Assembly (NCBI RefSeq): GCF_001500025.1 | Contig: NZ_LQIW01000045.1 | Span: forward strand, 186,001 to 250,000 | Length of the DNA: 64,000 nucleotides | Direction of reading: 5' to 3' | Source: Mycobacterium sp. IS-1590 | GTDB taxonomy: Bacteria; Actinomycetota; Actinomycetes; Mycobacteriales; Mycobacteriaceae | Shown here: positions 44,497 through 53,005 of the stretch, piece after piece | Layout of the letters: every line of letters starts with the position of its first letter | Numbering within the stretch: the stretch's first letter is position 1 | Translations under genes and position numbers: made by a program | The notes under the pieces: model-generated | What the model saw: only the letters and a program-made list of their open reading frames with translations | What the model was told of the DNA's origin: nothing | The model's database searches: none

Positions 44497-45396
44497 TCAC
44501 CCGTTCGCGGGACCGCCACGGATGGTGAAGGTCGTGCTGTCGTCGATCTCGTCGATCGTCTCTGCCACCAATTCAGCTGTGAGTGAGCGGTTCTCGATAC
44601 CCTTGGTGACACCGATGAACACCCGCGACACCTTGCCCGCGCCCACCGAGTAAATGTGAGCGGTGCGATCGCAGTCCCGGTGCGCCAGATAGACCACCAC
44701 GGGTGTCACCAACTCCGGGTCCATCGCCTTGCCCGCCTCACCCATGATGTCCTCGGTCATCCGGGTTCGAGCGATGGGCGCGACGGCGTTGATGGCGATG
44801 CCGTTTCGCGCACCCTCGATCGCCAGCACATGCATCATGCCCACCAGGCCCATCTTCGCGGCTCCGTAATTCGCCTGCCCGAAGTTCCCGAACAGACCTG
44901 TGCCAGAGGTGGTTTGCACGATCCGCCCGTAATTTTGCTCGCGCATGACGGGCCACGCGGCGCGGGTTACGTTGAAGGCGCCTGCGAGGTGAACCGATAT
45001 GACCGCGTCCACCTGCTCGGCGGTCATGTTCTTGAACGCTGCATCGCGGAGAATGCCCGCGTTGTTGACGAGGATGTCGAGCCGCCCGAAGGCGTCCATC
45101 GCCGCCGCGACGATGGACGCACCCCCCTCCTCGGTCGCGACGGAGTCACCGTTGGCGATCGCGGTGCCGCCCGCGGCGGTGATCTCGTCGACGACCGCTT
45201 GCGCCGCCGAGATCGAGGCGCCTTGCCCGTCGACGGCGGTGCCGAGATCGTTGACCACGACGCGGGCACCGCGGCGGGCGAGTTCGAGTGCGTGACAGCG
45301 GCCGAGCCCTCCGCCCGCACCGGTGACAACGGCAACCTGATCGTCGAAGGTCAATGTCGATGAGCGCTCGCGCGAAGAGTATTGATCTGACGCCAT
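44497..45396 (-). CDS. SDR, MFE-2-like 3-hydroxyacyl-CoA dehydrogenase
   Basis: 299 residues: FDDQVAVVTGAGGGLGRCHAL, RVVVNDLGTAVDGQG, DILVNNAGILRDAAF, QTTSGTGLFGNFGQANYGAAK (Ser, Tyr-x3-Lys) and a C-terminal extension after residue 210 (THIYSVGAGKVSRVFIG-like). The VNDLG loop and length match the dehydrogenase unit of multifunctional enzyme type 2, so it probably oxidises a 3-hydroxyacyl-CoA. ATG 45396 is assumed. It is divergent from the synthetase at 45452 across 55 nt that carry a CGAGAA half-site (45422). Confidence 0.87.
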   Translation of the reverse strand: MASDQYSSRERSSTLTFDDQVAVVTGAGGGLGRCHALELARRGARVVVNDLGTAVDGQGASISAAQAVVDEITAAGGTAIANGDSVATEEGGASIVAAAMDAFGRLDILVNNAGILRDAAFKNMTAEQVDAVISVHLAGAFNVTRAAWPVMREQNYGRIVQTTSGTGLFGNFGQANYGAAKMGLVGMMHVLAIEGARNGIAINAVAPIARTRMTEDIMGEAGKAMDPELVTPVVVYLAHRDCDRTAHIYSVGAGKVSRVFIGVTKGIENRSLTAELVAETIDEIDDSTTFTIRGGPANG

Positions 45397-45451
45397 GCTT
45401 GAGAGGTTACATTTACGTTGACGAGAATCGGTATTTGCATCGGAGGACACC

Positions 45452-47020
45452 ATGAGCCCGGCCACCGAGCTGCTGCGACACGCGCGGGAGCGAGCGGGCG
45501 GTCTGAGGGCCCGGTACCGTGCCGCCGGCATCTGGTCCGACCGGCCGCTCGATGTCGTGCGCTCGGCCGCCCAGCGGTATCCGACACGACCGGCGCTGAT
45601 CGATCGCGCTACTGAAATCACCTATGCGGCACTGGATGAGCAGGTCGATCGGGCGGCCTATGCGCTTCGCGACGCCGGTGTCGGCGCGGTGACGCCCGTC
45701 GTGGTCGTGGTCGGCAACGACATCGGCTCGATCATCGCCGTACACGCCGCCATCCGTGTCGACGCGGTGGTACTGCTCGTGCCGCGCAGCGCGGGCGCGA
45801 CACAGGTCGACGACATCGTGGCACGCACCGGCGCCCGGTTCGCGCTGGCCCCGAACTGGCCTCCCGCGGGCGACGTACCCTTGCTGGACGCGTGCGCCTG
45901 GATCGACGTCTTTCGCACCTCGGAGGCATCGGTAAGCGACGGGCCCGAGCGGCCCGCCGACGAGCCGTCCTTCGTTCTCTACACCTCCGGCACGACGTCT
46001 CGACCGAAGGGCGTCATCCATTCGCTGAGCACGCTCACCAAGGCATCGGCCAACTACATCGCCGCCGCCGGACTCGGTGGGGACGACCGCATCTTCCTCA
46101 TCAGCCCGCTCGCCTCGGTGACCGGTGTCCTGCAGGCGCTGTTCATCGGACCCATGCTCGCCATACCGGTGGTCCTCGAGGATCGGTGGGATCCCTCCGC
46201 GACGTGTGATCTTCTGTTGTCCTCGGGCGCAACGTGGTACGGCGGTCCGGACCGGCTGCTCGACCGGGTGCTCGACGAAGCGGTCGCCAGGGGAAGCGTC
46301 GTGCCGCTGCGGGCGGTTTATCTCGGTGGCACCATGCTCGACAGACGCATCGTGGAACGGGTCGAGGACGATTTCGGAATCATCGTGATGCGGGCCTACG
46401 GATCGTCGGAGGTGCCGGTCAGCACGTCGGGGCTGCGCACCGAGAGCAGAGCGGTGCGGCACGCAGATGACGGTGTCGCACTGCAGGACGTCGACGTTCG
46501 GGTGGGATCGGCGGGCGACCCGGGCGAGTGTTGTATCAAGGGCCCGCATGCCTTCCTCGGATACACGGACACCGAGGACGATCTGAACGCGTTCGACGGG
46601 GAGTGGTTCCGGACCGGTGACGTGGCCGAGGTCAGCGATCACCGCGTGCGCATCGTGGGGCGGATCAAGGACATCGTCATCCGCAACGGGATGAAGATCC
46701 CCGCAGCGGAGGTCGAGGAGGCGGTGGCGCGGATACCGGGTGTGCGCGAGTGTGCGGCCTACTCGGTTGCCGACGCGACCACCGGTGAACGGCTGGCGGT
46801 GGCCATGGTGCTCGACGACGGCGTCGAGATGTCGCTGGCCGACGTGGCGGACGCTCTGGTCGGGGTCGGAATGCCGAAGTACAAGCTGCCCGAGGAGTTG
46901 GTGTTCTGGGATGAACCCCTGCCGCTCAACGCCAATGGCAAGGTGCAACGCAACACCCTCGAGGCACGTTCGCAGGGACGGCCGCGGGTACTCGCCGACC
47001 GCCTCACCGTTGCCGGCTGA
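45452..47020 (+). CDS. acyl-CoA synthetase (AMP-forming)
   Basis: 522 residues; GGAGG lies 6 nt before ATG 45452. Motifs: SFVLYTSGTTSRPKGVIHS near residue 170, RAYGSSEVPVSTSG, WFRTGDVAEVSD, GRIKDIVIRNGMKIP and the Lys in PLNANGKVQRNTL. The N-terminal extension (ARERAGGLRARYRAAGIWSD) is typical of mycobacterial medium-chain or cyclic-acid CoA ligases. It shares a short divergent promoter with the MFE-2-like SDR. Confidence 0.89.
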   Translation: MSPATELLRHARERAGGLRARYRAAGIWSDRPLDVVRSAAQRYPTRPALIDRATEITYAALDEQVDRAAYALRDAGVGAVTPVVVVVGNDIGSIIAVHAAIRVDAVVLLVPRSAGATQVDDIVARTGARFALAPNWPPAGDVPLLDACAWIDVFRTSEASVSDGPERPADEPSFVLYTSGTTSRPKGVIHSLSTLTKASANYIAAAGLGGDDRIFLISPLASVTGVLQALFIGPMLAIPVVLEDRWDPSATCDLLLSSGATWYGGPDRLLDRVLDEAVARGSVVPLRAVYLGGTMLDRRIVERVEDDFGIIVMRAYGSSEVPVSTSGLRTESRAVRHADDGVALQDVDVRVGSAGDPGECCIKGPHAFLGYTDTEDDLNAFDGEWFRTGDVAEVSDHRVRIVGRIKDIVIRNGMKIPAAEVEEAVARIPGVRECAAYSVADATTGERLAVAMVLDDGVEMSLADVADALVGVGMPKYKLPEELVFWDEPLPLNANGKVQRNTLEARSQGRPRVLADRLTVAG

Positions 47021-47035
47021 GGCGGCCGCCTTTCG

Positions 47036-48343
47036 TCAATCGCCCGTCTCGCCACTGACGTTGGCGGTGGCCTTCTTCATCTGAGCCTGCCAGTCCGACG
47101 CGTCGCCGGTTTTTTCTTTCTTCGACAGGGCTTGGATGGAGACGTCGTGGCCTTCGGCGGCCTTGCGCAGCGCACCCACGGTGGCCTGTTCGCGTGTCAT
47201 GTGGGTGAACGGGTCCCAGTGATACCAGCGCATCGCGTTCTGGTAGGTCATCTTGTTGATCTCGTCATCGGGCACATTGTTGGCGGTGAGTACCTCGTCG
47301 AGCTGCTCGGGAGCCCCGGGCCACATCGAGTCGCTGTGCGGGTAATCGGCCTCCCAGCAGATGTTGTCGATCCCGATCGCATTGCGGGTGGCCACCCCCA
47401 CCGGATCGGCGATGAAACAGGTCAAAAAGTGCTCACGAAACACCTCACTGGGCAGCTTGCCCCCGAAGTCCTGACCCGTCCACGTCGAATGCATCTCATA
47501 AGTGCGATCCACCCGCTCCAAAAAGTACGGAATCCAGCCCGTACCGCCCTCAGACAGCGCGATCCGCAGCGTCGGATACTCCTTGATCGGGCGCGACCAC
47601 AACAGATCGGCCGCGGCTTGCACGATGTTCATCGGCTGCAAGGTGATCATCACGTCCATCGGCGCATCCGGAGCGGTGATCGCCAACCGCCCCGACGAAC
47701 CGATGTGCACATTGAGCACGGTCTCGGTGTCGACCAGCGCATCCCACATCGGCTTCCAATGCTCGAAATCATGGAAACTCGGATACCCCATGGCCGCCGG
47801 ATTCTCGGTGAACGTCAACGAATGCACACCGCGCTCGGCGTTGCGCCGGATCTCCTTGGCACACTCCACCGGATCCCAGATCACCGGCAACGTCATCGGG
47901 ATGAACCGCGCCGGATAGGCCCCACACCACTCCTCGACGTGCCAATCGTTGTAGGCCTTCACCAACGCCAGCGAGAACTCCTGATCCTCGGTGGCGAACA
48001 GCCGGCCCGCAAAACCGGGAAACGACGGAAAGCACATCGAGCCCAGGATGCCGCCGGCGTTCATGTCCTTGACCCGCTCATCAACCTGCCAGCAGCCCGG
48101 CCGGATCTCATCCAGCCCCTGCGGCTCGAGCCCGTACTCCTCCTTGGGCCGTCCCGCCACCGCGTTGAGCGCCACATTCGGAATCACCGTGTCGCGGAAC
48201 TGCCAGGTATCCGAACCATCGGGGTTGTGCACCAACCGCGGCGCCTCATCGATGTACTTCCTGGGCAGATGGTTCTTGAACATGTCGGGCGGTTCGACGA
48301 TGTGATCATCAACGCTGATCAAGATCATGTCGTCCTTGTTCAT
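47036..48343 (-). CDS. amidohydrolase-2 family protein (subgroup B)
   Basis: 435 residues. Beta-1 is LISVDDHIVEPPDMFKNHLP, beta-5 is VLNVHIGSSGRLAIT, and the late metal Asp is in ICWEADYPHSDSMWP. Subgroup B differs from the 20274/24485/34200 proteins by DDHxVEP and ADYPHxD. A Lys-rich tail after residue 400 is extra. ATG 48343 overlaps the DUF35 stop (ATGA), so it is co-translated with a DUF35/Ltp pair. This suggests it acts directly before or after a retro-aldol step. Confidence 0.87.
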   Translation of the reverse strand: MNKDDMILISVDDHIVEPPDMFKNHLPRKYIDEAPRLVHNPDGSDTWQFRDTVIPNVALNAVAGRPKEEYGLEPQGLDEIRPGCWQVDERVKDMNAGGILGSMCFPSFPGFAGRLFATEDQEFSLALVKAYNDWHVEEWCGAYPARFIPMTLPVIWDPVECAKEIRRNAERGVHSLTFTENPAAMGYPSFHDFEHWKPMWDALVDTETVLNVHIGSSGRLAITAPDAPMDVMITLQPMNIVQAAADLLWSRPIKEYPTLRIALSEGGTGWIPYFLERVDRTYEMHSTWTGQDFGGKLPSEVFREHFLTCFIADPVGVATRNAIGIDNICWEADYPHSDSMWPGAPEQLDEVLTANNVPDDEINKMTYQNAMRWYHWDPFTHMTREQATVGALRKAAEGHDVSIQALSKKEKTGDASDWQAQMKKATANVSGETGD

Positions 48344-48771
48344 TTCCGGTTCCTCTCTGTGCTTTCAGTCGCCGGTCGAAAAACCGGTACGACGAATCCG
48401 TCGTCGTCCTCGCGGAAGCCGATCTCCAGTTCCAAACCCGCACTGAGCCGCTCGGTCGGGCAGTCGACGATCTCGGTCATCAGGCGGGGGCCCTCATCGA
48501 GGTCGACCATTGCGACGACGTAGGGCACGGCGTCGAACGGCGCGACGTTCTGGTGGATGACGCTCCACGTGTAGAGCCGCGACCGCCCGGTCGCCGGCGT
48601 GAGACGCACGTCCTCGCTCCAGCAGTGCGGGCAGAACGGCCGGGGGTACAACGAGTTGCGGCCGCAGGAACCGCATGCGTTGATCATCAACGCGCGATCC
48701 TGAATCGCCGCCCACCAGCTGTCGCTGTCGCTGTCGATGGTCGGGCGGTTCGGGCCGCTGGCCGACTGCAT
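48340..48771 (-). CDS. DUF35 OB-fold protein with zinc ribbon
   Basis: 143 residues: SDSWWAAIQDRALMINACGSCGRNSLYPRPFCPHC split as helix plus zinc ribbon (CGSC...CPHC near residues 32-50), then the OB fold (LYTWSVIHQNVAPFDAVPYV, VAMVDLDEGPRLM). DUF35 proteins bind thiolase-fold Ltp proteins and acyl-CoA. ATG 48771 overlaps the thiolase stop (TGATG), so the pair is expected to assemble. It is a second copy of the module seen at 12158/9400. Confidence 0.87.
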   Translation of the reverse strand: MQSASGPNRPTIDSDSDSWWAAIQDRALMINACGSCGRNSLYPRPFCPHCWSEDVRLTPATGRSRLYTWSVIHQNVAPFDAVPYVVAMVDLDEGPRLMTEIVDCPTERLSAGLELEIGFREDDDGFVVPVFRPATESTERNRK

Positions 48772-49916
48772 CACTGCCTCCCGAGGATCATCGTCGCGCT
48801 GTGGGTGAAGAACCCGCCCATCGCGTGCACACATGCCAGGCGCGCACCCTCGACCTGTCGTTCACCGCATTCGCCGCGCAGTTGCCGAACCGCTTCGACC
48901 ATCAGGAACATCCCGCGCATCCCGGGGTGACACGACGCCAGCCCGCCGCCGTCGGTGTTGGTGGGCAGCGGGCCGCCAGGACGAAGCGCGCCGGAGCCGA
49001 TGAACGGACCACCTTCGCCCTTGGCGCAGAACCCGAGATCCTCGACCGTCAGCAAGACGGTCGAGGTGAACGAGTCGTAAAGCTGACAGACGTCGATGTC
49101 CGCCGGGGTCACCCCCGCTTGCGCGAACGCGCGCGGACCCGACTGTGCCGCCGCCGATGTCGTGAAGTCGGGCCATTCGCTCATGCTCACGTGCGATGCG
49201 GCGTCGGCCGCGCCGAGGATCCAGATCGGTTCCTTTGCACAGCCCTTCGCCACCCGCTCGCTTGCGAGCACGATTGCGCCGCCCCCGTCGGTTCGCAGAC
49301 ACACGTGCTTGGACGTGAACGGATCGGCGAGCATCGGCGCCGAGGCGACATCTGCTGCGGTGATCCGGTCGCGCTCAAAGGCGTTCTCGTTCATGGCAGC
49401 CCACTCATGCGCGGCGACGGCGACCTCTGCCAGTTGTTCCTCGGTTGTCCCGTACTCGATCATGTGCCGCCTGGCCGCCATGGCGTACTTGGCGATCAGC
49501 GTGGCGCCGTAGGGTGCCTCGAACTGCATCGCGCCGCCGGTGCTGAGCGCCGCCGCCGAGGTCCGGACCCGGCGCTTGACGTCGGAGCGCGCAGTTGAAC
49601 CGTAGGTCAACAGGGCCACGTCGATCTCACCCGTCGCGATGGCCGCGGCGGCATGACGCCCCATGACCTCCCACGACGATCCACCGACGTTGGTGGCGTC
49701 GACCCACGTCGGTCGCAGACCCAGGTACTCGCTCACCTCGACGGGTGGCAACAGGGTCCCGTGGCCGCCGAAGCCGTCGATGTCGTCTTTCGTGAGGCCG
49801 GCATCCGCCACGGCCCGCCGCGCGGCCTGCGCCATCAGCGCCATCGCCGTCTTGTCGGGCACCCGCCCGCAATCAGACAGCGCGGCGCCGACGACCGCGA
49901 CCCGGTTCTCGGACAT
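48771..49916 (-). CDS. thiolase-fold lipid-transfer (Ltp-type) protein, putative aldolase
   Basis: 381 residues: VAVVGAALSDCGRVPDKTAM, DGFGGHGTLLPPVEVSEYLG, then VDATNVGGSSWEVMGRHA where thiolases have Cys, so no nucleophile Cys is present. Later blocks are CLRTDGGGAIVLAS, CQLYDSFTSTVLLTVEDLGFC, PTNTDGGGLASCHPGM and HAMGGFFTHSAT. It is of the SCP2-thiolase/Ltp group and with the DUF35 partner is a candidate retro-aldolase or acyl transferase. It is first in a three-gene minus operon with DUF35 and amidohydrolase, divergent from the HpaI gene. Confidence 0.86.
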   Translation of the reverse strand: MSENRVAVVGAALSDCGRVPDKTAMALMAQAARRAVADAGLTKDDIDGFGGHGTLLPPVEVSEYLGLRPTWVDATNVGGSSWEVMGRHAAAAIATGEIDVALLTYGSTARSDVKRRVRTSAAALSTGGAMQFEAPYGATLIAKYAMAARRHMIEYGTTEEQLAEVAVAAHEWAAMNENAFERDRITAADVASAPMLADPFTSKHVCLRTDGGGAIVLASERVAKGCAKEPIWILGAADAASHVSMSEWPDFTTSAAAQSGPRAFAQAGVTPADIDVCQLYDSFTSTVLLTVEDLGFCAKGEGGPFIGSGALRPGGPLPTNTDGGGLASCHPGMRGMFLMVEAVRQLRGECGERQVEGARLACVHAMGGFFTHSATMILGRQ

Positions 49917-49957
49917 ACGTAATGGTTACCACAGGCGATAATGGCATTAACGCTGTA

Positions 49958-49975
49958 GTGGAATCATCGTTCTCG
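49958..49975. promoter_or_regulatory. possible operator, degenerate GAGAA-N6-TTCTC copy
   Basis: GTGGAA-TCATCG-TTCTCG: the right arm is perfect, the left arm keeps GGAA. It lies between the divergent Ltp thiolase (49916) and HpaI aldolase starts, which also argues for the aldolase start at 49994 rather than 49922. Confidence 0.3.
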
Positions 49976-49993
49976 CTCGGTTACCGTGGGTGG

Positions 49994-50785
49994 GTGCCGG
50001 GACCGCTGCGAGATGCCTTGGCGAGCGATCGCCTGGTGTTGTGTCTTGCGTTGTTGAGTGCCCGTACACCTGACGTCCCAGCGATCGCGGCGGCCAGCGG
50101 ATACGACGCCGTCTATGTCGATCTCGAGCACACCTCGTGCTCGCTCGAAACGGCGGAAATGCTCTGTGTGGCCGCGCTCGGCGCCGGTATCTCCGCTCTG
50201 GTACGGGTGCCCTCGCACGATCCCAGCCTGATCGCAAGGGTTCTCGACGCCGGAGCGGTCGGAGTGATTGTGCCGCACGTGAACTCGGCGCAGGAAGCGC
50301 AGGGTGTCGTCGACGCTGCTCGCTTCCCACCCGTCGGCCATCGGTCCATCTCCGGACCCAACGCCGTCAGCGGCTACGCGCCTCGTTCGGCCGCCGAACT
50401 CACGGCTGAACTCGAGCGCCATACCGTGGTGGCGGTGATGATCGAGACGCCCGACGCCGTGGCGGCGTCCGACGAGATCGCGGCCGTTGAGGGGGTCGAC
50501 ATGGTGTTGGTGGGGCCCAGCGATCTGACGGCCGAGATGGGCATCCACGGGCAATATGAGAATGAGCATTTCCATCGTGCAGTAGACTCTGTCGCAGCGG
50601 CCTGTCGTGCACACGGCGTGGCACTGGGAGTGGCTGGAATCAAGTCGGTTGACCTGCTGGAACGCTTTGCAGGGCTGGGACTGCGATTCATTTCGGCGGG
50701 AACCGACGTCGGGATGATGACCGAGGCCGCCACCGCCCGTGCGCACGCCCTGCGTGAGCTCGAGAGGCGCGCGGCGAGCCGATAA
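49994..50785 (+). CDS. HpcH/HpaI family aldolase
   Basis: About 263 residues from GTG 49994; ATG 49922 would add 24 residues that look non-coding and leave 5 nt for a divergent promoter. Motifs: YDAVYVDLEHTSCSLETAEM, the metal Glu in VVAVMIETPDAVAASDEIAA, the metal Asp in VLVGPSDLTAEMG, and GHRSISGPNAVSGY. This class II pyruvate aldolase would split a 4-hydroxy-2-oxo acid into pyruvate or glyoxylate plus an aldehyde. It starts an operon with a TauD-like oxygenase, a D-2-hydroxyacid dehydrogenase and a crotonase. Confidence 0.87.
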   Translation: MPGPLRDALASDRLVLCLALLSARTPDVPAIAAASGYDAVYVDLEHTSCSLETAEMLCVAALGAGISALVRVPSHDPSLIARVLDAGAVGVIVPHVNSAQEAQGVVDAARFPPVGHRSISGPNAVSGYAPRSAAELTAELERHTVVAVMIETPDAVAASDEIAAVEGVDMVLVGPSDLTAEMGIHGQYENEHFHRAVDSVAAACRAHGVALGVAGIKSVDLLERFAGLGLRFISAGTDVGMMTEAATARAHALRELERRAASR

Positions 50786-50818
50786 CCGAAGAGCCTCGTC
50801 ACGACCACAGGAGGACGG

Positions 50819-51934
50819 ATGCCCACCGCGATCTACACCGAGCAAGTCACCGACCCCATGGCGTGGACCGGCGCAGACTTCAGGAGCAAGGAGGACTTCG
50901 CCTTCGACCTGTCGTCACGCAATGTTGCGGCGTTGGAATCCGTTCTGGCCAAGACCGCTCACAAGGATCGCGACGACATCACGCCTGAGGATGCGCGGCA
51001 TCCAGATCTCGACGAGGACCTCGCGCGGTTGTACCGGGAGCTGATGTTCGGGCGGGGCCTGGCGTGCGTGCGCGGCTTCCCCGTCGAGCAGCATCCGATC
51101 GAGGACCTGGAACGCATCTACTGGGCGTTCTGTACACATCTCGGCTACCTGGTGTCGAACAACTCCTTCGGCCACCGCATGGTGCGCGTGCAGGAGGAGG
51201 TGCTGCCCAACGGCGTGCAACCGGCGCGTGGCACCAAGTCCAGGGCCGAGCTCGCGATGCACAACGATGCGGCGGACATTCTGTCGCTGCTCTGCGTGTA
51301 CCCCGCGGCCGAGGGTGGCGAAAGCCAGTTCGCCAGCGGCCCGGCCGCGCACAACCGGCTTCTCAACGAGCGTCCCGACCTGCTCCCGGTGCTCTACCAA
51401 GGTTTTCCGCACCACCGGCGCAGCGAGCAACCCGACGATCAACCGGACGTGACCCCCTACGACGTGCCGGTCTTCTCGCAGATCGACGGTCGTATCTGCA
51501 TCAACTTCACCTACAGCAGCATCCTGCCCGCCATGCACACCCTCGGCCGCGAGTTCACCCCCGAACAGAACGAGGCCATCGAGTTGTTGCGCAACATCCT
51601 GGTCGAACAGCAGGTCGAGTTCCGGTTGGAGTCCGGGGAGGCCGCCGTCGCCAACAACTTCGCGATGTGCCACTCGCGCTCGGACTTCGTCAGCAGCACC
51701 GACCCCAAGAAGGCGCGCTGCTTTCTGCGGGCGTGGATGGAGGTTCCGCGCGAGGATCGCCGCCTTCCCGTCGGGCGGGAGTACTTCCACATGGAGAACA
51801 AGGATCTGCGCCTCGGTTATGACCCCGTTCCGGGCCGCGACGGTGCGATCGCCCGTAATGACTACAAGAACGTCGACCCTGCACTGGCCGATATGTTCAA
51901 GGCGGCCCAGGCGAAGCCCAAAATCAAACGATGA
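50819..51934 (+). CDS. TauD/TfdA-like Fe(II)/2-oxoglutarate-dependent oxygenase
   Basis: 371 residues. The facial triad appears as AELAMHNDAADILSLLC (His-x-Asp, about residue 155) and a distal His in NNFAMCHSRSDFV (about residue 285). Arg-containing AWMEVPREDRRLPVGREY follows, with the 2-oxoglutarate-binding Arg probably in FLRAW. AGGAGG precedes ATG 50819. It may hydroxylate a carboxylate beside the aldolase; the exact substrate is unknown. The stop overlaps the next ATG (ATGA). Confidence 0.8.
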   Translation: MPTAIYTEQVTDPMAWTGADFRSKEDFAFDLSSRNVAALESVLAKTAHKDRDDITPEDARHPDLDEDLARLYRELMFGRGLACVRGFPVEQHPIEDLERIYWAFCTHLGYLVSNNSFGHRMVRVQEEVLPNGVQPARGTKSRAELAMHNDAADILSLLCVYPAAEGGESQFASGPAAHNRLLNERPDLLPVLYQGFPHHRRSEQPDDQPDVTPYDVPVFSQIDGRICINFTYSSILPAMHTLGREFTPEQNEAIELLRNILVEQQVEFRLESGEAAVANNFAMCHSRSDFVSSTDPKKARCFLRAWMEVPREDRRLPVGREYFHMENKDLRLGYDPVPGRDGAIARNDYKNVDPALADMFKAAQAKPKIKR

Positions 51935-53004
51935 CGACCCGCCCGCGACTGGTCTACGAGAGATGGACCGATCAGGTCGCTGGAGACACCCTTGCGGGGA
52001 CCGACATCGAGCTCGTCAAACTCGACCTCGAAGCGCCTGACGAACAGGGTTGGGCGGCACTGGAATCGGCGCACGGATACCAGGTCGCCACCAGAACAGA
52101 CGTCGCCGCCATCGAGGATGGTGCGCAGTGGCTGGTCGGGCAGGCGCTGGTGGACCGCTGCCGACAGCTGCTTGCCGTGTGTTCGGCGGGGGCGGGGTAT
52201 GACGTGATCGACGTCGCGGCGTGTACCCGCGCGGGGATCGCGGTGTGCAACAACTCCGGTCCCGGCGCCGAGGCGGTCGCTGAACATGCGCTCGGACTGA
52301 TGCTCGATCTGGCCAAGAAGATCACCGCCGCCGACCGAGCGCTGCGCAGCGGTCCTCTCGGAGATCGGTTGGGGCTGCAGGGCACTCAGTTGTTCGGGAA
52401 GACGCTCGGAGTCGTCGGGTTGGGCGCCATCGGTCGACGGCTCGTTCAGTTGTGCGCCCCGTTCGGGATGGAGGTCCTGGTCTTCGATCCCTATGTCGAC
52501 GACGCGACCGTCCACGCCAGGGGTGCGGTCCGCGCCGGGTTCGCCGAGTTGCTCGAACGCTCGGACTTCGTTCAGGTCACGTGCCCGCTGACCGCTGAGA
52601 CGCGAGGACTGTTCGGTCGTGCGCAATTCGCGGCGATGAAGCTATCCGCCTACTTCATCACCACCGCGCGGGGTCCGGTGCACGACGAAGTGGCGCTCTA
52701 TGACGCCCTGGCCACCGGTGACATCGCCGGGGCGGGGCTCGACGTGTTCCATGACGAACCGCCGAGACACGACAACCCGCTGCTGCGGCTCGACAACGTC
52801 GTCGCGACACCACATGTCGCGGGCATCACCGTCGAGGCGGCTCGCGACATCGCCGTCGCCACCGCCGCGCAGTGGCAGACGATTTTCGCCGGGGACATGC
52901 CGCCGCGGTTACTCAACCCGGAAGTGTGGCCGCGCTACTGCGACCGGTTCGAAGAGATCCTGGGCTTCCGGCCGACCGCCCGTGACACAGCAGCTGTGGA
53001 GTGA
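51931..53004 (+). CDS. D-isomer-specific 2-hydroxyacid dehydrogenase
   Basis: 357 residues: split substrate domain, NNSGPGAEAVAEHALGLMLD, the Rossmann motif GVVGLGAIGRRL with Asp in VLVFDPYVDD, the catalytic Arg in FITTARGPVHDE, the Glu in LDVFHDEPP and the His in VATPHVAGIT. The complete catalytic set is visible. It would interconvert a 2-oxo and a D-2-hydroxy acid with NAD(H), consistent with the 2-oxo acids handled by the HpaI aldolase and the oxygenase in the same operon. Confidence 0.9.
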   Translation: MTTRPRLVYERWTDQVAGDTLAGTDIELVKLDLEAPDEQGWAALESAHGYQVATRTDVAAIEDGAQWLVGQALVDRCRQLLAVCSAGAGYDVIDVAACTRAGIAVCNNSGPGAEAVAEHALGLMLDLAKKITAADRALRSGPLGDRLGLQGTQLFGKTLGVVGLGAIGRRLVQLCAPFGMEVLVFDPYVDDATVHARGAVRAGFAELLERSDFVQVTCPLTAETRGLFGRAQFAAMKLSAYFITTARGPVHDEVALYDALATGDIAGAGLDVFHDEPPRHDNPLLRLDNVVATPHVAGITVEAARDIAVATAAQWQTIFAGDMPPRLLNPEVWPRYCDRFEEILGFRPTARDTAAVE

Positions 53005-53005
53005 G

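Noticed and set aside
45413..46948. 511-codon minus-strand open frame
   Set aside because: Antisense to the synthetase at 45452, which has a ribosome binding site and all ANL motifs.
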